DNA of 64,000 bases, from positions 201,607,501 through 201,671,500 of the forward strand of contig NC_134139.1 of the NCBI RefSeq assembly GCF_033958435.1, read 5' to 3'. Under the pieces are notes generated by a model that was not told where the DNA came from, ran no database searches, and saw only the letters and a list, made by a program, of their open reading frames with translations. Positions 55,221 through 64,000 of this stretch are shown one piece after another. A program made the translations under genes and the position numbers. Source of the stretch: Carettochelys insculpta. Taxonomy: Eukaryota; Chordata; Testudines; Carettochelyidae. Position 1 is the stretch's first letter, and each line of letters begins with the position of its first letter.

Positions 55221-56989
55221 TCTGTGTCCTCAAGCTTTACCCTTCATCACACACACCTTCCCCCTCCATCCCCAGGCTTAAACCCTTTCAGCCCCAAACC
55301 CACTCCCCCATCCCCAGGATTAACCCACCTCAGCTGATGAGCTCCTCTAGCCGCACGCAGGGCAGCTCCTTGTCCTGCTTGTGGAAGCTCTCATACAGTT
55401 TGAACTGCAGGTGCCATTGTAGTGGCACCTGCAGTTACACTCAGCCAGCAGGAGGTGGTACCACTTGGTTTGGTCTCTGTGCTGCTGCTGCTCATCTGTA
55501 GCCACTGCCTCCTTCCCGCCACCTCCTCCTCCTTCCCAGCAGGGCTGCCTGGCTCCAGCAGGGGTAGCCTCAGATGGCCCCATCTCCATATCTCCTGTGG
55601 GCTTAGCACTTCCCCATCTGCAGCACAGGTGGCTCCTCAGCTTCACTTTCTATGAAGCTGGTGCTGGTGGGTGCCTCTTGGGATGCTTCCACCTCTGCCT
55701 TGAGGCTTGTTCTCTCAGTGGGAGGGGAAGGAGGCCCCACCTCTGCTGCCACGACCTCCTCCGCTGCCATCTTTTCGCAGGCACTGCCACCCCGGCCTCC
55801 TCCGGCTTCTCGTCTCCAGCCACCTGCTCCTCCGTGACAGGCCCCAGGCTCTCTGCCTCTACAGGGGACTTCCAGGGGTGCACAGGGGCCTTGACCCCTT
55901 CCCTCTCCTCCTCTAGCCCCTATCTGCAGCAACAAGGAAGACAGGCAAACAACAAAGCGAGTGTGTGGGACTGGGAGTGAGGCGAGTGAGGGGCTCTCTG
56001 AGGCACCCTGCCCTGCCACCACTGAAATTATGGAATTATATTTAATTGGTTTAATGGCCAGATCCCTCCCAGTGCCCTGCTGGCTGTTAAACCGATGAAA
56101 CTGAGTTCTACTATTTCAGTGGCAGCAGGGCAGGGAGCCTCAGAGCAGTCAGCGGTGGCCATGTCTGGAGCTGCAGGTTTCCGACCCCTGCTCTGTGCCA
56201 CTCAGAGTGGAGTTCAAGCACAAAGTATCATCACTACATCCTTGGAGGACAGTTTTAAAATCTGGTCAGAAGGTAAACCAGTGTCACGGTGATGTAAGAA
56301 AAGCACACTGTGATACTGGTATGTAAGAGCAAGGGGATTTTTTAGTTATCAAGTGAGGAACATCATGTCAGTAACACTTTTATTCGAAAATTTCATGCTG
56401 CTTCCAGGAAATCTGAGATCTAAACCCGAGATCTAAAACTGGATTGCAAGCTGTTTGGGAGATGTCTGAATGTGACAAAAACCTCTCTGTGGTAACTCTT
56501 ATTCAGGTACAAAGTGAACCAATGTAGATAGTGTGGTTGTGTTTTCACCACTAAAACTAGAGGTGTCTAAGATAATCTGCCACCTGGGACCCTGTAGCAA
56601 AGGAAGACATCTAAGAAATTCTCTTTTGTGCCAGGGTTCACTGATTAAATGTGTGGCAGGTGCACAGAGACTATTGATGGGCACATTCCTGGTGTAACCC
56701 TGTGCAATCTCCTCACATATTGAAAAACTGAGGACCATCTTTCATGTGTTTACCAGCTGTTTGTTAGTACCTGATCTGTGTCCTTTCTCAGCAGTTTCCA
56801 CCACCAATGTGTGGTCACAGAAGCTTAGCTATTCTCTCTTTACCATCTACATATAAGCCATAGAATTAAAATAATGCAAGGTTAAAAGTGAAATTGGTGT
56901 TGGTGTAGTTTCCACAAAAGGTATCATTAACCACAAAGCCAAGCATGAGCAATTTGGTTAACTTTCAGAAGAACAGGTTGTTAGCCGGT
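55221..56989. other. unresolved repeat-like region
   Basis: On the minus strand 55320-55400 reads KLYESFHKQDKELPCVRLEE, clearly protein-like but unidentified; it does not connect to a long frame. 55403-55436 is a 14-bp perfect hairpin (AACTGCAGGTGCCA, loop TTGTAG). 55996-56027 and 56113-56145 are inverted ~33-bp arms (CTCTGAGGCACCCTGCCCTG). 56150-56989 shows nothing recognised. Confidence 0.4.
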
Positions 56990-57850
56990 GGTCGGGTAAT
57001 GTGCGGTGAGGTACTCCCCTGGGTCCTAAACAACTCAGTTTTTTACTATTAGATCAGGGACCTGCTAGCACTCCTACGGCCAGGCTGTAGTAACCAAACG
57101 GTTAAAGTTTTTTTTGTTGTGCTGGCTGTGTTGCAGTGACAAAAGGATAACCGGGTCAGGCTCAGAGCTTAACTAGTTACAAGTTTATTAAGCTACAGTT
57201 ATAAGTGTGCAGTTACAAAAGGCTATTGTTTACTTCTTATATGCTAGCAAAGTACAGGTGTTAACAAGTTACGTTACAATCCAATACAAAGATATCTGTT
57301 ACCATCTAACACAATGATATCTTGATACAATGACATCTAGTTACAGAGCTCTAATTCTTTAGCTGTGCACAAAAAAGTCGGAGACCTAGCATGGGTGTAT
57401 CTTACCCACTCTGCGTCTCTCGATACCAGCGTAGCCAAGCCGGATCGGTCACTCAATTCCGCGGAAAGACAAATACGAGGTTGGGCGTCCCCAGTTGCGG
57501 ACCTCGGGAGGCAATCACCTGACCCGACCAGCAGGTAGTTGGTGGAATGCACTCAGAGTTAGAGTTCTGCTGGACCCATCTTTTATACCCCTCTGGGTTA
57601 TGTATTCTCTTTCTTATCTATGGCGCCAGATCGTACTGGTCTGTCTTTTGTGACGCCAGTTTGTTACAAGGGCAATTCTTACTTAATTTGCACTTGTAAG
57701 ACAGGAGATAAGCAATTTGAGAGTACAGGACATTCTTTTGTGTGGGGCGGGGGACTTCCCCTTCTGGGATGGTTGTGTGTGTGCATCATATCGATCAATG
57801 CCAGCTGGGGTGATTTCTTGAGGGTCCCCCCCCCCCTCATGTTGACAGTT
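56990..57850 (-). mobile_element. retroviral-type LTR, minus strand
   Basis: On the minus strand there is GGGTATAAAAGATGGGTCC (TATA, complement of 57578-57596), then ~400 bases later TTAATAAACTTGTAAC (poly(A) signal, complement of ~57180) and GGTTACTACA or CCAGCACAACA as candidate 3' ends. This order TATA-then-AATAAA is that of an LTR. Outer limits and target duplications are uncertain. No gag/pol/env was seen nearby. Confidence 0.6.
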
Positions 57851-58115
57851 TGGCCTGTTAGCCTTTTAGCTGTACTTTCTGCTTCTCAGGGTCACGATAA
57901 GCTAGCACATCTGGGCCTCAATGAGGGCATCAAAGACTGTGCTGTCAGCAGCCATTTCCATGCCCTGTGTGCTCCTCAGTGTGGGGGGGCAGCGAGCAAG
58001 CTGGCTTGTAAGGGGGAGACTTTGTCTGGCTACACAGGTTCTTTTCATTACAGACCCTGCTGCCTGTTGGAATTGACTTCCAGGAATTCTAAACACTTTC
58101 AACATCTTAGAAACT

Positions 58116-58440
58116 AATAAAAAGAAATGTTTTTCTTCATGCAGTGCATGGTAGGCTTGTGGAACTCTTTGCCAGAGGAGGTTGTGAAGATCAGGACTCT
58201 AACAGGGTTCAAAAAAGAACTAGATAAATTCATGGAGGTTAGGTCAATCAGTTGCCCTTAGCCAAGATAGGTAGGAACGGTGTCCCTAACCTCTGTTTGT
58301 CAGAGTTTGGAAATGGATGTCAGGAGAGGGATTACTTTGATGATTTCCTGTTCTGCTCACTACTTCTGTGGCATCTGGCATTGGCCCGTGTTGGCTAGAT
58401 GGACCTTTGGTCTGATCCGGTATGGCTAGAGAACAGAGAG
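58116..58440 (+). mobile_element. CR1-type LINE 3' end (plus strand)
   Basis: GGAACTCTTTGCCAGAGGAG, CTAGATGGACCTTTGGTCTG: the same family as 22633-23030 in the opposite orientation. 58440-59319 contains no recognised gene. Confidence 0.75.
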
Positions 58441-59319
58441 GGAGAAAGTTCTTATGTTCTTATCTGTCAGCACTGATTGCATCCTCTAGAGGGCAGAATA
58501 ACACAGCCATTGTCTCATTGCTGGGCCAAGGATCCTGCGTATAGCTACATGGCTATGGAAGGACCCTGGAGTTAGCAGTGGAGTAAGGGAAGAAGAGGGA
58601 ATGCAGGGTCTGTGTGTTTCATGGTGGGAACCTGGCTGCAGACTAGCTGTGTCTTTGCTGTTCTCTGGTTATGCCTGTTACCTCTCATCATAGTCCCTGA
58701 GCCAGCTTGCTCCCCAGCTGTCTTTTGCTATGCATTTGCCCAGCATGATGAGGCCTGATCTCAGATGGGGCTTTGGCTGTCCCTGGCCTACATCCAGCAC
58801 CTCTGGATGTGGAGGGTTTCCTTTGGCTGAACAGGGCCTGTCAGCATTTCAGCTGCCTGGCCCAGACTCCTCCATGTTCCAGGTGGTGAGGTCTCACTGG
58901 CCATGAACCAGGCCCATTGTCTTAGCTTCCTGAGGGCTTTCTGGTGAGAATATCTGCTGCCCCCACAGGTCCAGACTGATAGATGTGTGAGGCCACAGGG
59001 AAGCAGTGAGCTGGTCATTCTGACTTCCTTAGAGAACAGGCCTCTCATCCTGCGATTCCTGCAGCAGGCCCTGAGTGTCTGGCTGAGCTGGTGCAGAGAT
59101 GTTAGAAAGAGACGCCTTGTCCTGCTTTAACCACTCTGTGTGATGGAGACTTCACCATGTCCCTACATGAGCGCCCCCAAAGGATAATTCCCCTCGGTTA
59201 AACTTGACCATCCTGTTTCTAGCCTGGCTTTTATCTAGCTTGAGCTCCCAGCCCCTCTGCCTTGGTCTACCTTTGGGTACATTACAGAGGAATATCCCTG
59301 GAATCTCCTGCCCTGTATC

Positions 59320-59480
59320 AGAGAATCATAGAAGACTAGGAGTGGAAGAGATCTCAGGAGGTCATCTAGTCCAACCTCCTGCTCAAAGCAGGACCAACTC
59401 TAACTAATTCACCTCAGCCAGGGCTTTGTTAAGGCTGGCATTAAAAATCTCTAATGACAATTGTCCTGGCTCCTTCCCCA
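59320..59480 (-). mobile_element. CR1 LINE 3' end (minus strand)
   Basis: AGAATCATAGAAGACTAGGA and GTCATCTAGTCCAACCTCCT: reverse-strand CR1 tail. Confidence 0.8.
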
Positions 59481-59899
59481 CTCTAGCAAGATAAATGAAG
59501 AAGTGTGGGGGCAGCAAAAGTACCTCCAAAACCTTATCTACCAGGTTTAAGCTGGCATGAAAAATCTCTAAGGAAAATATTAAATTTTAAATGGGAATTC
59601 CATCAAGTGTATTTTTTAACCCTATAAACTCCTATCATCGGCTATATTTTAAGGTAAATGGTCTATAGTCAATTTAGTTTCAAATAACATTTTGTTCTAG
59701 GTTCAAACCTTAAGCATTGATTTAGCTGCACCAAAACAGCACTGCTCCACATTTCTCAGTTTCATCCCTTTTCTATACGGAGAGACAATCCTATTCCGTG
59801 TTCATCTATTTTTCTGGCTTGACTCGGTTCAGTCTCTTTCAACATGTGGCTCAGTTATGTCTGTTTTGAGGACTGTATTTGCTCATTCCTGGGACGCTT

Positions 59900-60640
59900 C
59901 CTTCAACTTTTCTTATTTGATGCCTCCAAACTGATAGAAATGTAGGGGAAGAAGAAGCTGATGACTCAGCGGGAGAGTCCCAAAGCAGTTGTGAAACTTT
60001 GTCAGGGTTTGTATTTTATAAGGCTGTGCCCTAGTGGAAGTGAATCTCTCAGGGAGCACTGAGGTGTCAAATGCCTCTGGAGAACCCTTAGAAGCTTTCT
60101 GCAATGTGTTGAGAGAAACCAAATCTGTGCATTCCTTGCAGATGGCATTTGCAATGTTATTCACTGTATTTTTCATATGAAAAAGGACATTACTCTCTTT
60201 GTAATGATTTGTGATGCATGAAATTAACAAAATTCTCTAAATACATCTAAAATATTTATAAATATTATGCAAAATAAATCCATGAACACTTACTCCCAGC
60301 TACCAATCGCTTCCCCGGTAGAGCTGTATTCTGGAATTCCTCTCTGCCCCAGGGCTTCATTTAAGTTCAAGGAGACACTTTGCATTGCTTCAAAGAGTTT
60401 TCAACCGTACATTTAAGCTGAGTAGATTTAACTTGTTTGTTGTATCTTGCTGAAGCAGGGACTTACCTTTTGTATTTCTCTGGAACTATAATGGTGTTGT
60501 ACATCTAATAACCATTATAATTAGGAGATTGCAACAGGCATATTTTAATGTGATTGATTTGAATAGATCAGTGAATCACAGTTCTTATCACCCTATAAAG
60601 AGAGAAGCTATCTGTGTCCGGTGCATCTCTATATCAAAGA
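59900..60640 (+). repeat. upstream region of the D6 unit, TATA retained, exon 1 lost
   Basis: Homologous to the DNA before D4 and D5. CCCTATAAAGAGAGAAGC (TATAAA 60594-60599) matches the family promoter and CATCTCTATA the expected start region, but homology stops at ~60640 in an A-rich stretch. No signal-peptide exon follows before the MITEs at 60743. Confidence 0.6.
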
Positions 60641-60742
60641 ATTTACAATTCAAAAAAAAAGACTAAATACAAAGACTAAAGACAAAAATAAAGAGAAAAC
60701 ACAGCTGGGGGAGCACCAGAAAGCAACGGGACGATGCTGTTT

Positions 60743-60968
60743 GGCTACATCTACACTAGAGAGTTTTGTAGACAAAACTGAGGTTTTGTAGACAAAACTC
60801 ACGGACCGTCTACACACAAAATGCATTTTATCAACAGAAACTGTGCAGACAATCAGGGGGTGCTTTTATCAACAGAGCAGATCAAAAGATTAAGCTGCTG
60901 TTATATGTAGATGCGATCTGTTGACAGAAGTTTTCTCAGAACATCTCTTCCAACAGTAACTTCTCTAG
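60743..60968. mobile_element. MITE fragment
   Basis: GGCTACATCTACACTAGAGA end with internal TTTTGTAGACAAAACT repeats and ATCTGTTGACAGAAG; the right end is degraded. Confidence 0.5.
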
Positions 60969-61262
60969 ATGGATGCTTATAGTGTAGGTGTTGCCTTTAG
61001 GTCTTTGGCTGATAACGGTGCAGAGTGGATCAAATCAGAAGTAAAATCTATTTTAAAATATTCTAATCTGAATATTCCAAATGGCAGGGGATGCATATCT
61101 GGGCTAAATTCTCAATTGGATTTGGATGTTTTCCATCCCTTAAAGATGTTGGGCTGTGAAGGACACACATGCTCCCTGCTACATTTCTGAAGTATGCAGC
61201 CAGGAAGCCAGATCACCTTCTTAATTAACTCACTCTCTTCTCTTCCTCAGGGCAGTCACTTA

Positions 61263-61832
61263 GGGAGTGTCTACATAGCAAAGCTATTTCAGAACAATGG
61301 CCACTATTCTGAAATAACTTTGCAAGTATCTACACAGCACGACTGAGGCCACACTAGCCCCTCCTTTTGGAGGGGCTATGGTAATGTGACACTTTGGAAT
61401 ATGCTAATGAGCCACTCTCATGAATATGCAGTGCCTCATTAGCATAATGGCAGCCACACGCTTTAAAACTCCTGGTTTTGAAACACACACTGCTCTTGAA
61501 GCCTGGGGTCTTTCGAAACAACCCCCCTGTTTTTGAAAGTCCCTTTTTCCAAAAAACAGGTGGGAAGATGGGGCTTTCAAAATCAGGAGGACATATAGAA
61601 AGCCCCCTGGCTACATGGCAGCATGCTTTTCAAAACTGGCAGTTTCGAAGCATGCACAACTGCCATTATGCTAATGAGATGCTGCATATTCAGGGAAGTG
61701 CCTCATTAGCATAGGGGGTGCTAGTGTAGCCATAGCCTTTGTGTGTAGACGTGCTATTTTGAAATAAGCAGTTCTGGAAAATCTCTTCCAGAATAGCTTA
61801 TTCTGAAATAATGCTGCTATGGAAACATAGCC
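61263..61832. mobile_element. nested MITEs
   Basis: Outer MITE ends AGTGTCTACATAGCAAAGCT and the related TGCTATGGAAACATAGCCT. It is split by an inner MITE (~61344-61737) with ends TGAGGCCACACTAGCCCC and GGTGCTAGTGTAGCCATAGCC and a palindromic interior containing ATTAGCATAATGGCAG and its diverged complement. Confidence 0.75.
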
Positions 61833-61855
61833 TTAATGTGCACATGTAACGCAGA

Positions 61856-62081
61856 GCAACGAAGGGTCCTGTGGCACCTTATACACTAACAGAAAAGTTT
61901 AGAGCATGAGCTTTCGTGAGTTAACTGAAGTAAACTGCAAAGTAAACTGATGCATCTGAAGAAGTGAGTTAACTCACGAAAGCTCATGCTCTAAACTTTT
62001 CTGTTAGTCTATAAGGTGCCACAGGACCCTTCGTTGCTCTACAGATCCAGACTAACACGGCTACCCCTCTGATACTTGACA
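61856..62081 (+). mobile_element. fold-back retroposon with 14-bp target duplication
   Basis: Arms 61853-61926 and 61967-62040 are complementary over ~74 bp with one mismatch. The tail is CAGACTAACACGGCTACCCC. Flanked by ACATGTAACGCAGA (61842-61855) and ACATGTAATGCAGA (62082-62095). Same family as 44046-44473. Confidence 0.8.
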
Positions 62082-62095
62082 ACATGTAATGCAGA

Positions 62096-62405
62096 AGCAC
62101 CTGGCTTTTAGCTCACATGATAGTGACTCATGGCTTTTGCTCCTGAAGCCCCAGCTTCAGTCCCTGCTGCTGATGACCTGGGTCCATTATCTTTACCAGT
62201 TGGAGCTCTTCCAGGATGAACTGCTGGGAGGTCTCTGATGCTTGGGATGTGTTGCCTCCACTGAGGGACTTATGTAACCCAAAGGCACAGGAAACAAACA
62301 GCATGGTTTGCTCTACAGCCACAGCTATGAGAAAGCAGACTTTTAGCTCATGTGGCAGAGCACATGGTTTCAGTCCTTGGGTCACTGGTTCAATCCCTTG
62401 TACTC
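62096..62405 (+). repeat. two tRNA-derived SINE-like copies
   Basis: TTTTAGCTCACATGATAGTG with TTCAGTCCCTGCTGCTGATG (62104-62190), and TTTTAGCTCATGTGGCAGAG with CTGGTTCAATCCCTTGT (62340-62402). The second has the better A and B boxes. 62405-62883 is otherwise the approach to D6 exon 2. Confidence 0.6.
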
Positions 62406-62883
62406 AGGGCTTTTTTCTGGCAGAATGCACCAGAACAGCATTCCAGCATCTTTTTTCCATTATAACACTTGAAAAATTTTCACTGCTGGTTCTGCAGCAG
62501 CATGGGGACCAGGGCAGAAGTCCCCACTGCCCCCTCAGCACCACAGGAACTGGGGCAGGAGACCCCACCACCTCACAGCAGTGTGGGACCAGAGCATTAA
62601 AACTGAACATCCTAACTCCCGAGGAATTACCAGACTTGAGTTCCAGCACCTATTTTTCCTAGGAAAACAGCATTGCATGTACTGCCTGCCAGTGTCTGCT
62701 GGCTTTGCAGGCAGAATTACATGCTTTTGTTGTTATTAAAGTTGGAGTAAAATAGTACACAGAGTGGTAACTGGGCTGAGTTGGTTGGGTCTCAATGAAT
62801 GGGAAATTCCCATCATGCAGCACTAGTAGCTCTTGTTTATCCTGACGTGTGAATGCAAATCAACACTCTTTGTCTTTGTGAAG

Positions 62884-63460
62884 GATTCACCCAGAACTAC
62901 AGATGCATCATGGAATGCAAGCAAAAGGGTGGTCGTTGCTACTTTCCACAATGCCCCATAGGGACTTATGACCGTAGGTGCCGTTGTGATGGGTGCCATG
63001 CTGTAGGACGGTGTAGGGTGTGAGAAGAGTTTGTAACGGTCTCATGAGAGCAGATCGACCCCTCTGTGAATCCTCAGGAGAATCTAAAGAGACCAGTCTG
63101 TGCTAGGTAAAAAGCTGCAAACTAACTGCCATGGGAACAGCTGCAGAACAAGCCACGCTTGCCAAGATTTCAAGGCTACGCTGGCAGTAGGCCACAAGAG
63201 ATAGTGATAAGAAATGCATAGGCAATTTTAGGGAATCCTATGTTAATGAGCTCAGATTTATCAGCTAGTGTTAGGAGGCCTGTTACTGAGCCTCTCCCCG
63301 AGTGAAGCTCTGGCGCTTCGGGTCTTCTCCCACAGGTGACTGCGGCATTTCCGGGGCTCCTGCCGCGGGTGTCACGCGCTTTCAATAAACCAAATATAGC
63401 ACTCGCCTTCTGGGTGCAGCCTCACCTCTGGGGAACCCGAGCCTGGCTGGCTACAGACGG
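62884..63460 (+). pseudogene. beta-defensin D6, exon 2 disrupted by solo LTR
   Basis: Exon 2 begins at 62884 after TTTGTGAAG and reads Gly-Phe-Thr-Gln-Asn, an extra Cys (RCIMEC), then C-x6-C-x4-C-x8-C (KQKGGR between Cys1 and Cys2, PIGTYDRR before Cys4). Beyond Cys4 the expected Cys-Cys codons TGCTGT (63000-63005) are in another frame, so an indel is likely; the first frame instead runs to TGA inside the LTR. A solo LTR (63012-63455) is inserted after AGGACGG, duplicating GACGG so that an intact donor ACG|GTAAGT survives on its far side. The signal-peptide exon is missing upstream. Exon 3 would lie outside the window. A pseudogene in this haplotype. Confidence 0.8.
63012..63455 (+). mobile_element. 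solo LTR, copy 2
   Basis: 444 bp, TGTAGGGTGTGAGAAG to GGCTGGCTACA, target duplication GACGG at 63007-63011 and 63456-63460. It has ~45 bp more than copy 1 (15165-15564) around 63095-63145. AATAAA in TTTCAATAAACC on the + strand, same direction as the defensin exon it interrupts. Confidence 0.88.
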
Positions 63461-63654
63461 TAAGTGCAGGATTCCACAGGGATTTTCCCGTGAACACAAA
63501 TATTCCTTTGTTTTCTTTATATCTCCAAACTATTACTTAATCCAGTTGAAGGCTTTTGTATATAGAGCACAACCCAATGGCAAAGGGCAAAGGCAGCTGC
63601 GGGGCTGCCCTGATTCTGAACTGGCCCTAACGTACATTAGAACAATTGAATTGC

Positions 63655-64000
63655 ACTGTACTTACAGCAGCATTACCAGGCTGGGGACCAACTAGCTAAG
63701 CAGCAGTTCTGCAGTAAAGGCCTTGGGGAGTACAGTGGATGAGAAGCTAGATGTAAACCAGCAATGTGCTCCAAGAAGGCTAATGGCATATTGGGGTGCA
63801 TTAGTAGGTGCATTGCCACTGGAGAGGCCACATCTGGAGTATTGCATCCAATGCTGGTTCCCCCATTACAGAAAGGATGTGGATGCACTGGAGAGAGTCC
63901 AGCAGAGAGCAACAAAACTGTTTAGGGGCTAGAGCACGTGATTAATGAAAAGAGGCAGAGAAATTTGGGCTTATTTAGTCAATAGAAGAGCAGAGTGAAT
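63655..64000 (+). mobile_element. CR1 LINE ORF2 fragment, running off the window
   Basis: Plus frame ..MGSTVDEKLDVNQQCAPRRL.., HLEYCIQCWFPHYRKDVDAL and ERVQQRATKLFRG, the CR1 RT C-terminal region; continues past 64000. It follows D6 exon 2 within its intron 2. Confidence 0.8.

Noticed and set aside
55465..55980. 171-codon plus-strand open frame rich in Ser/Pro/Cys
   Set aside because: GC-rich compositional frame; the protein-like signal nearby is on the other strand.
57620..58117. 165-codon plus-strand open frame
   Set aside because: Runs out of a minus-strand LTR into unrelated DNA; no domain and no splice or promoter context.

Overview
This is a vertebrate nuclear window, most likely from a turtle. 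It carries many CR1 LINE fragments with ATTCTATG-type 3' tails, tRNA-like SINE pieces, abundant 'GTCTACACGTG'-ended palindromic MITEs with TTCGAA-rich interiors, PIF/Harbinger elements, solo LTRs, and compact intron-containing host genes. The species assignment is inference from this repeat mix; a crocodilian is less likely. Nothing in the window looks bacterial or viral apart from old endogenous retroelement LTRs.

The host content is a tandem beta-defensin cluster, all on the + strand apart from one inverted relic. Each complete unit has a 58-nt coding exon 1 (signal peptide, MKI-YLLFAVFFLVLQS-type), an exon 2 carrying the whole six-cysteine mature peptide, and a short exon 3 with the last few codons, the 3'UTR and an AATAAA signal. 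Three units look able to encode protein: D1 (1134-3915), D3 (21233-25235) and D5 (45200-49178). D2 (11198-16159) has an intact reading frame but has lost one splice donor and one acceptor. D4 (35739-35796) is an exon-1 relic with no start codon. D6 (62884-63460) is an exon 2 with an apparent frameshift and a solo LTR inserted just before its splice donor. An inverted exon-3/3'UTR relic lies at 7820-8282. D3 is the most interesting unit. It has lost the canonical third cysteine and gained a new one to give an alpha-defensin-like C-x-C start, terminates in exon 2, and has transposon DNA where the other copies have their TATA box.

Layout: 1-1133 repeats and the D1 promoter; 1134-4100 D1 with a 1.3-kb head-to-head Harbinger-like palindrome in intron 1; 4100-11100 shared 3' flank, CR1 pieces and the inverted relic; 11100-16340 D2 with a solo LTR in intron 2; 16340-21230 shared flank and nested CR1s; 21233-26418 D3; 26.4-35.7 kb shared flank, then a dense block of Harbinger/MITE and unclassified repeats; 35.7-44.5 kb D4 relic and a 2.7-kb minus-strand non-LTR retrotransposon; 45.1-49.4 kb D5; 49.4-60.6 kb repeats, including a HARBI1-like transposon with a broken transposase and a minus-strand LTR; 60.6-64 kb D6 remnant with nested MITEs and CR1.

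Predicted products are secreted cationic host-defence peptides. The signal exon is nearly constant between copies while exon 2 diverges strongly, as expected for a birth-and-death multigene family. Flanks are shared between units (roughly 4.1-5.2, 16.3-17.5 and 26.4-27.8 kb downstream; 6.2-7.0, 20.4-20.8, 40.8-41.1 and 53.8-54.2 kb upstream), so the array grew by segmental duplication and was later remodelled by transposons. All alignments were made by eye; no database search was run.
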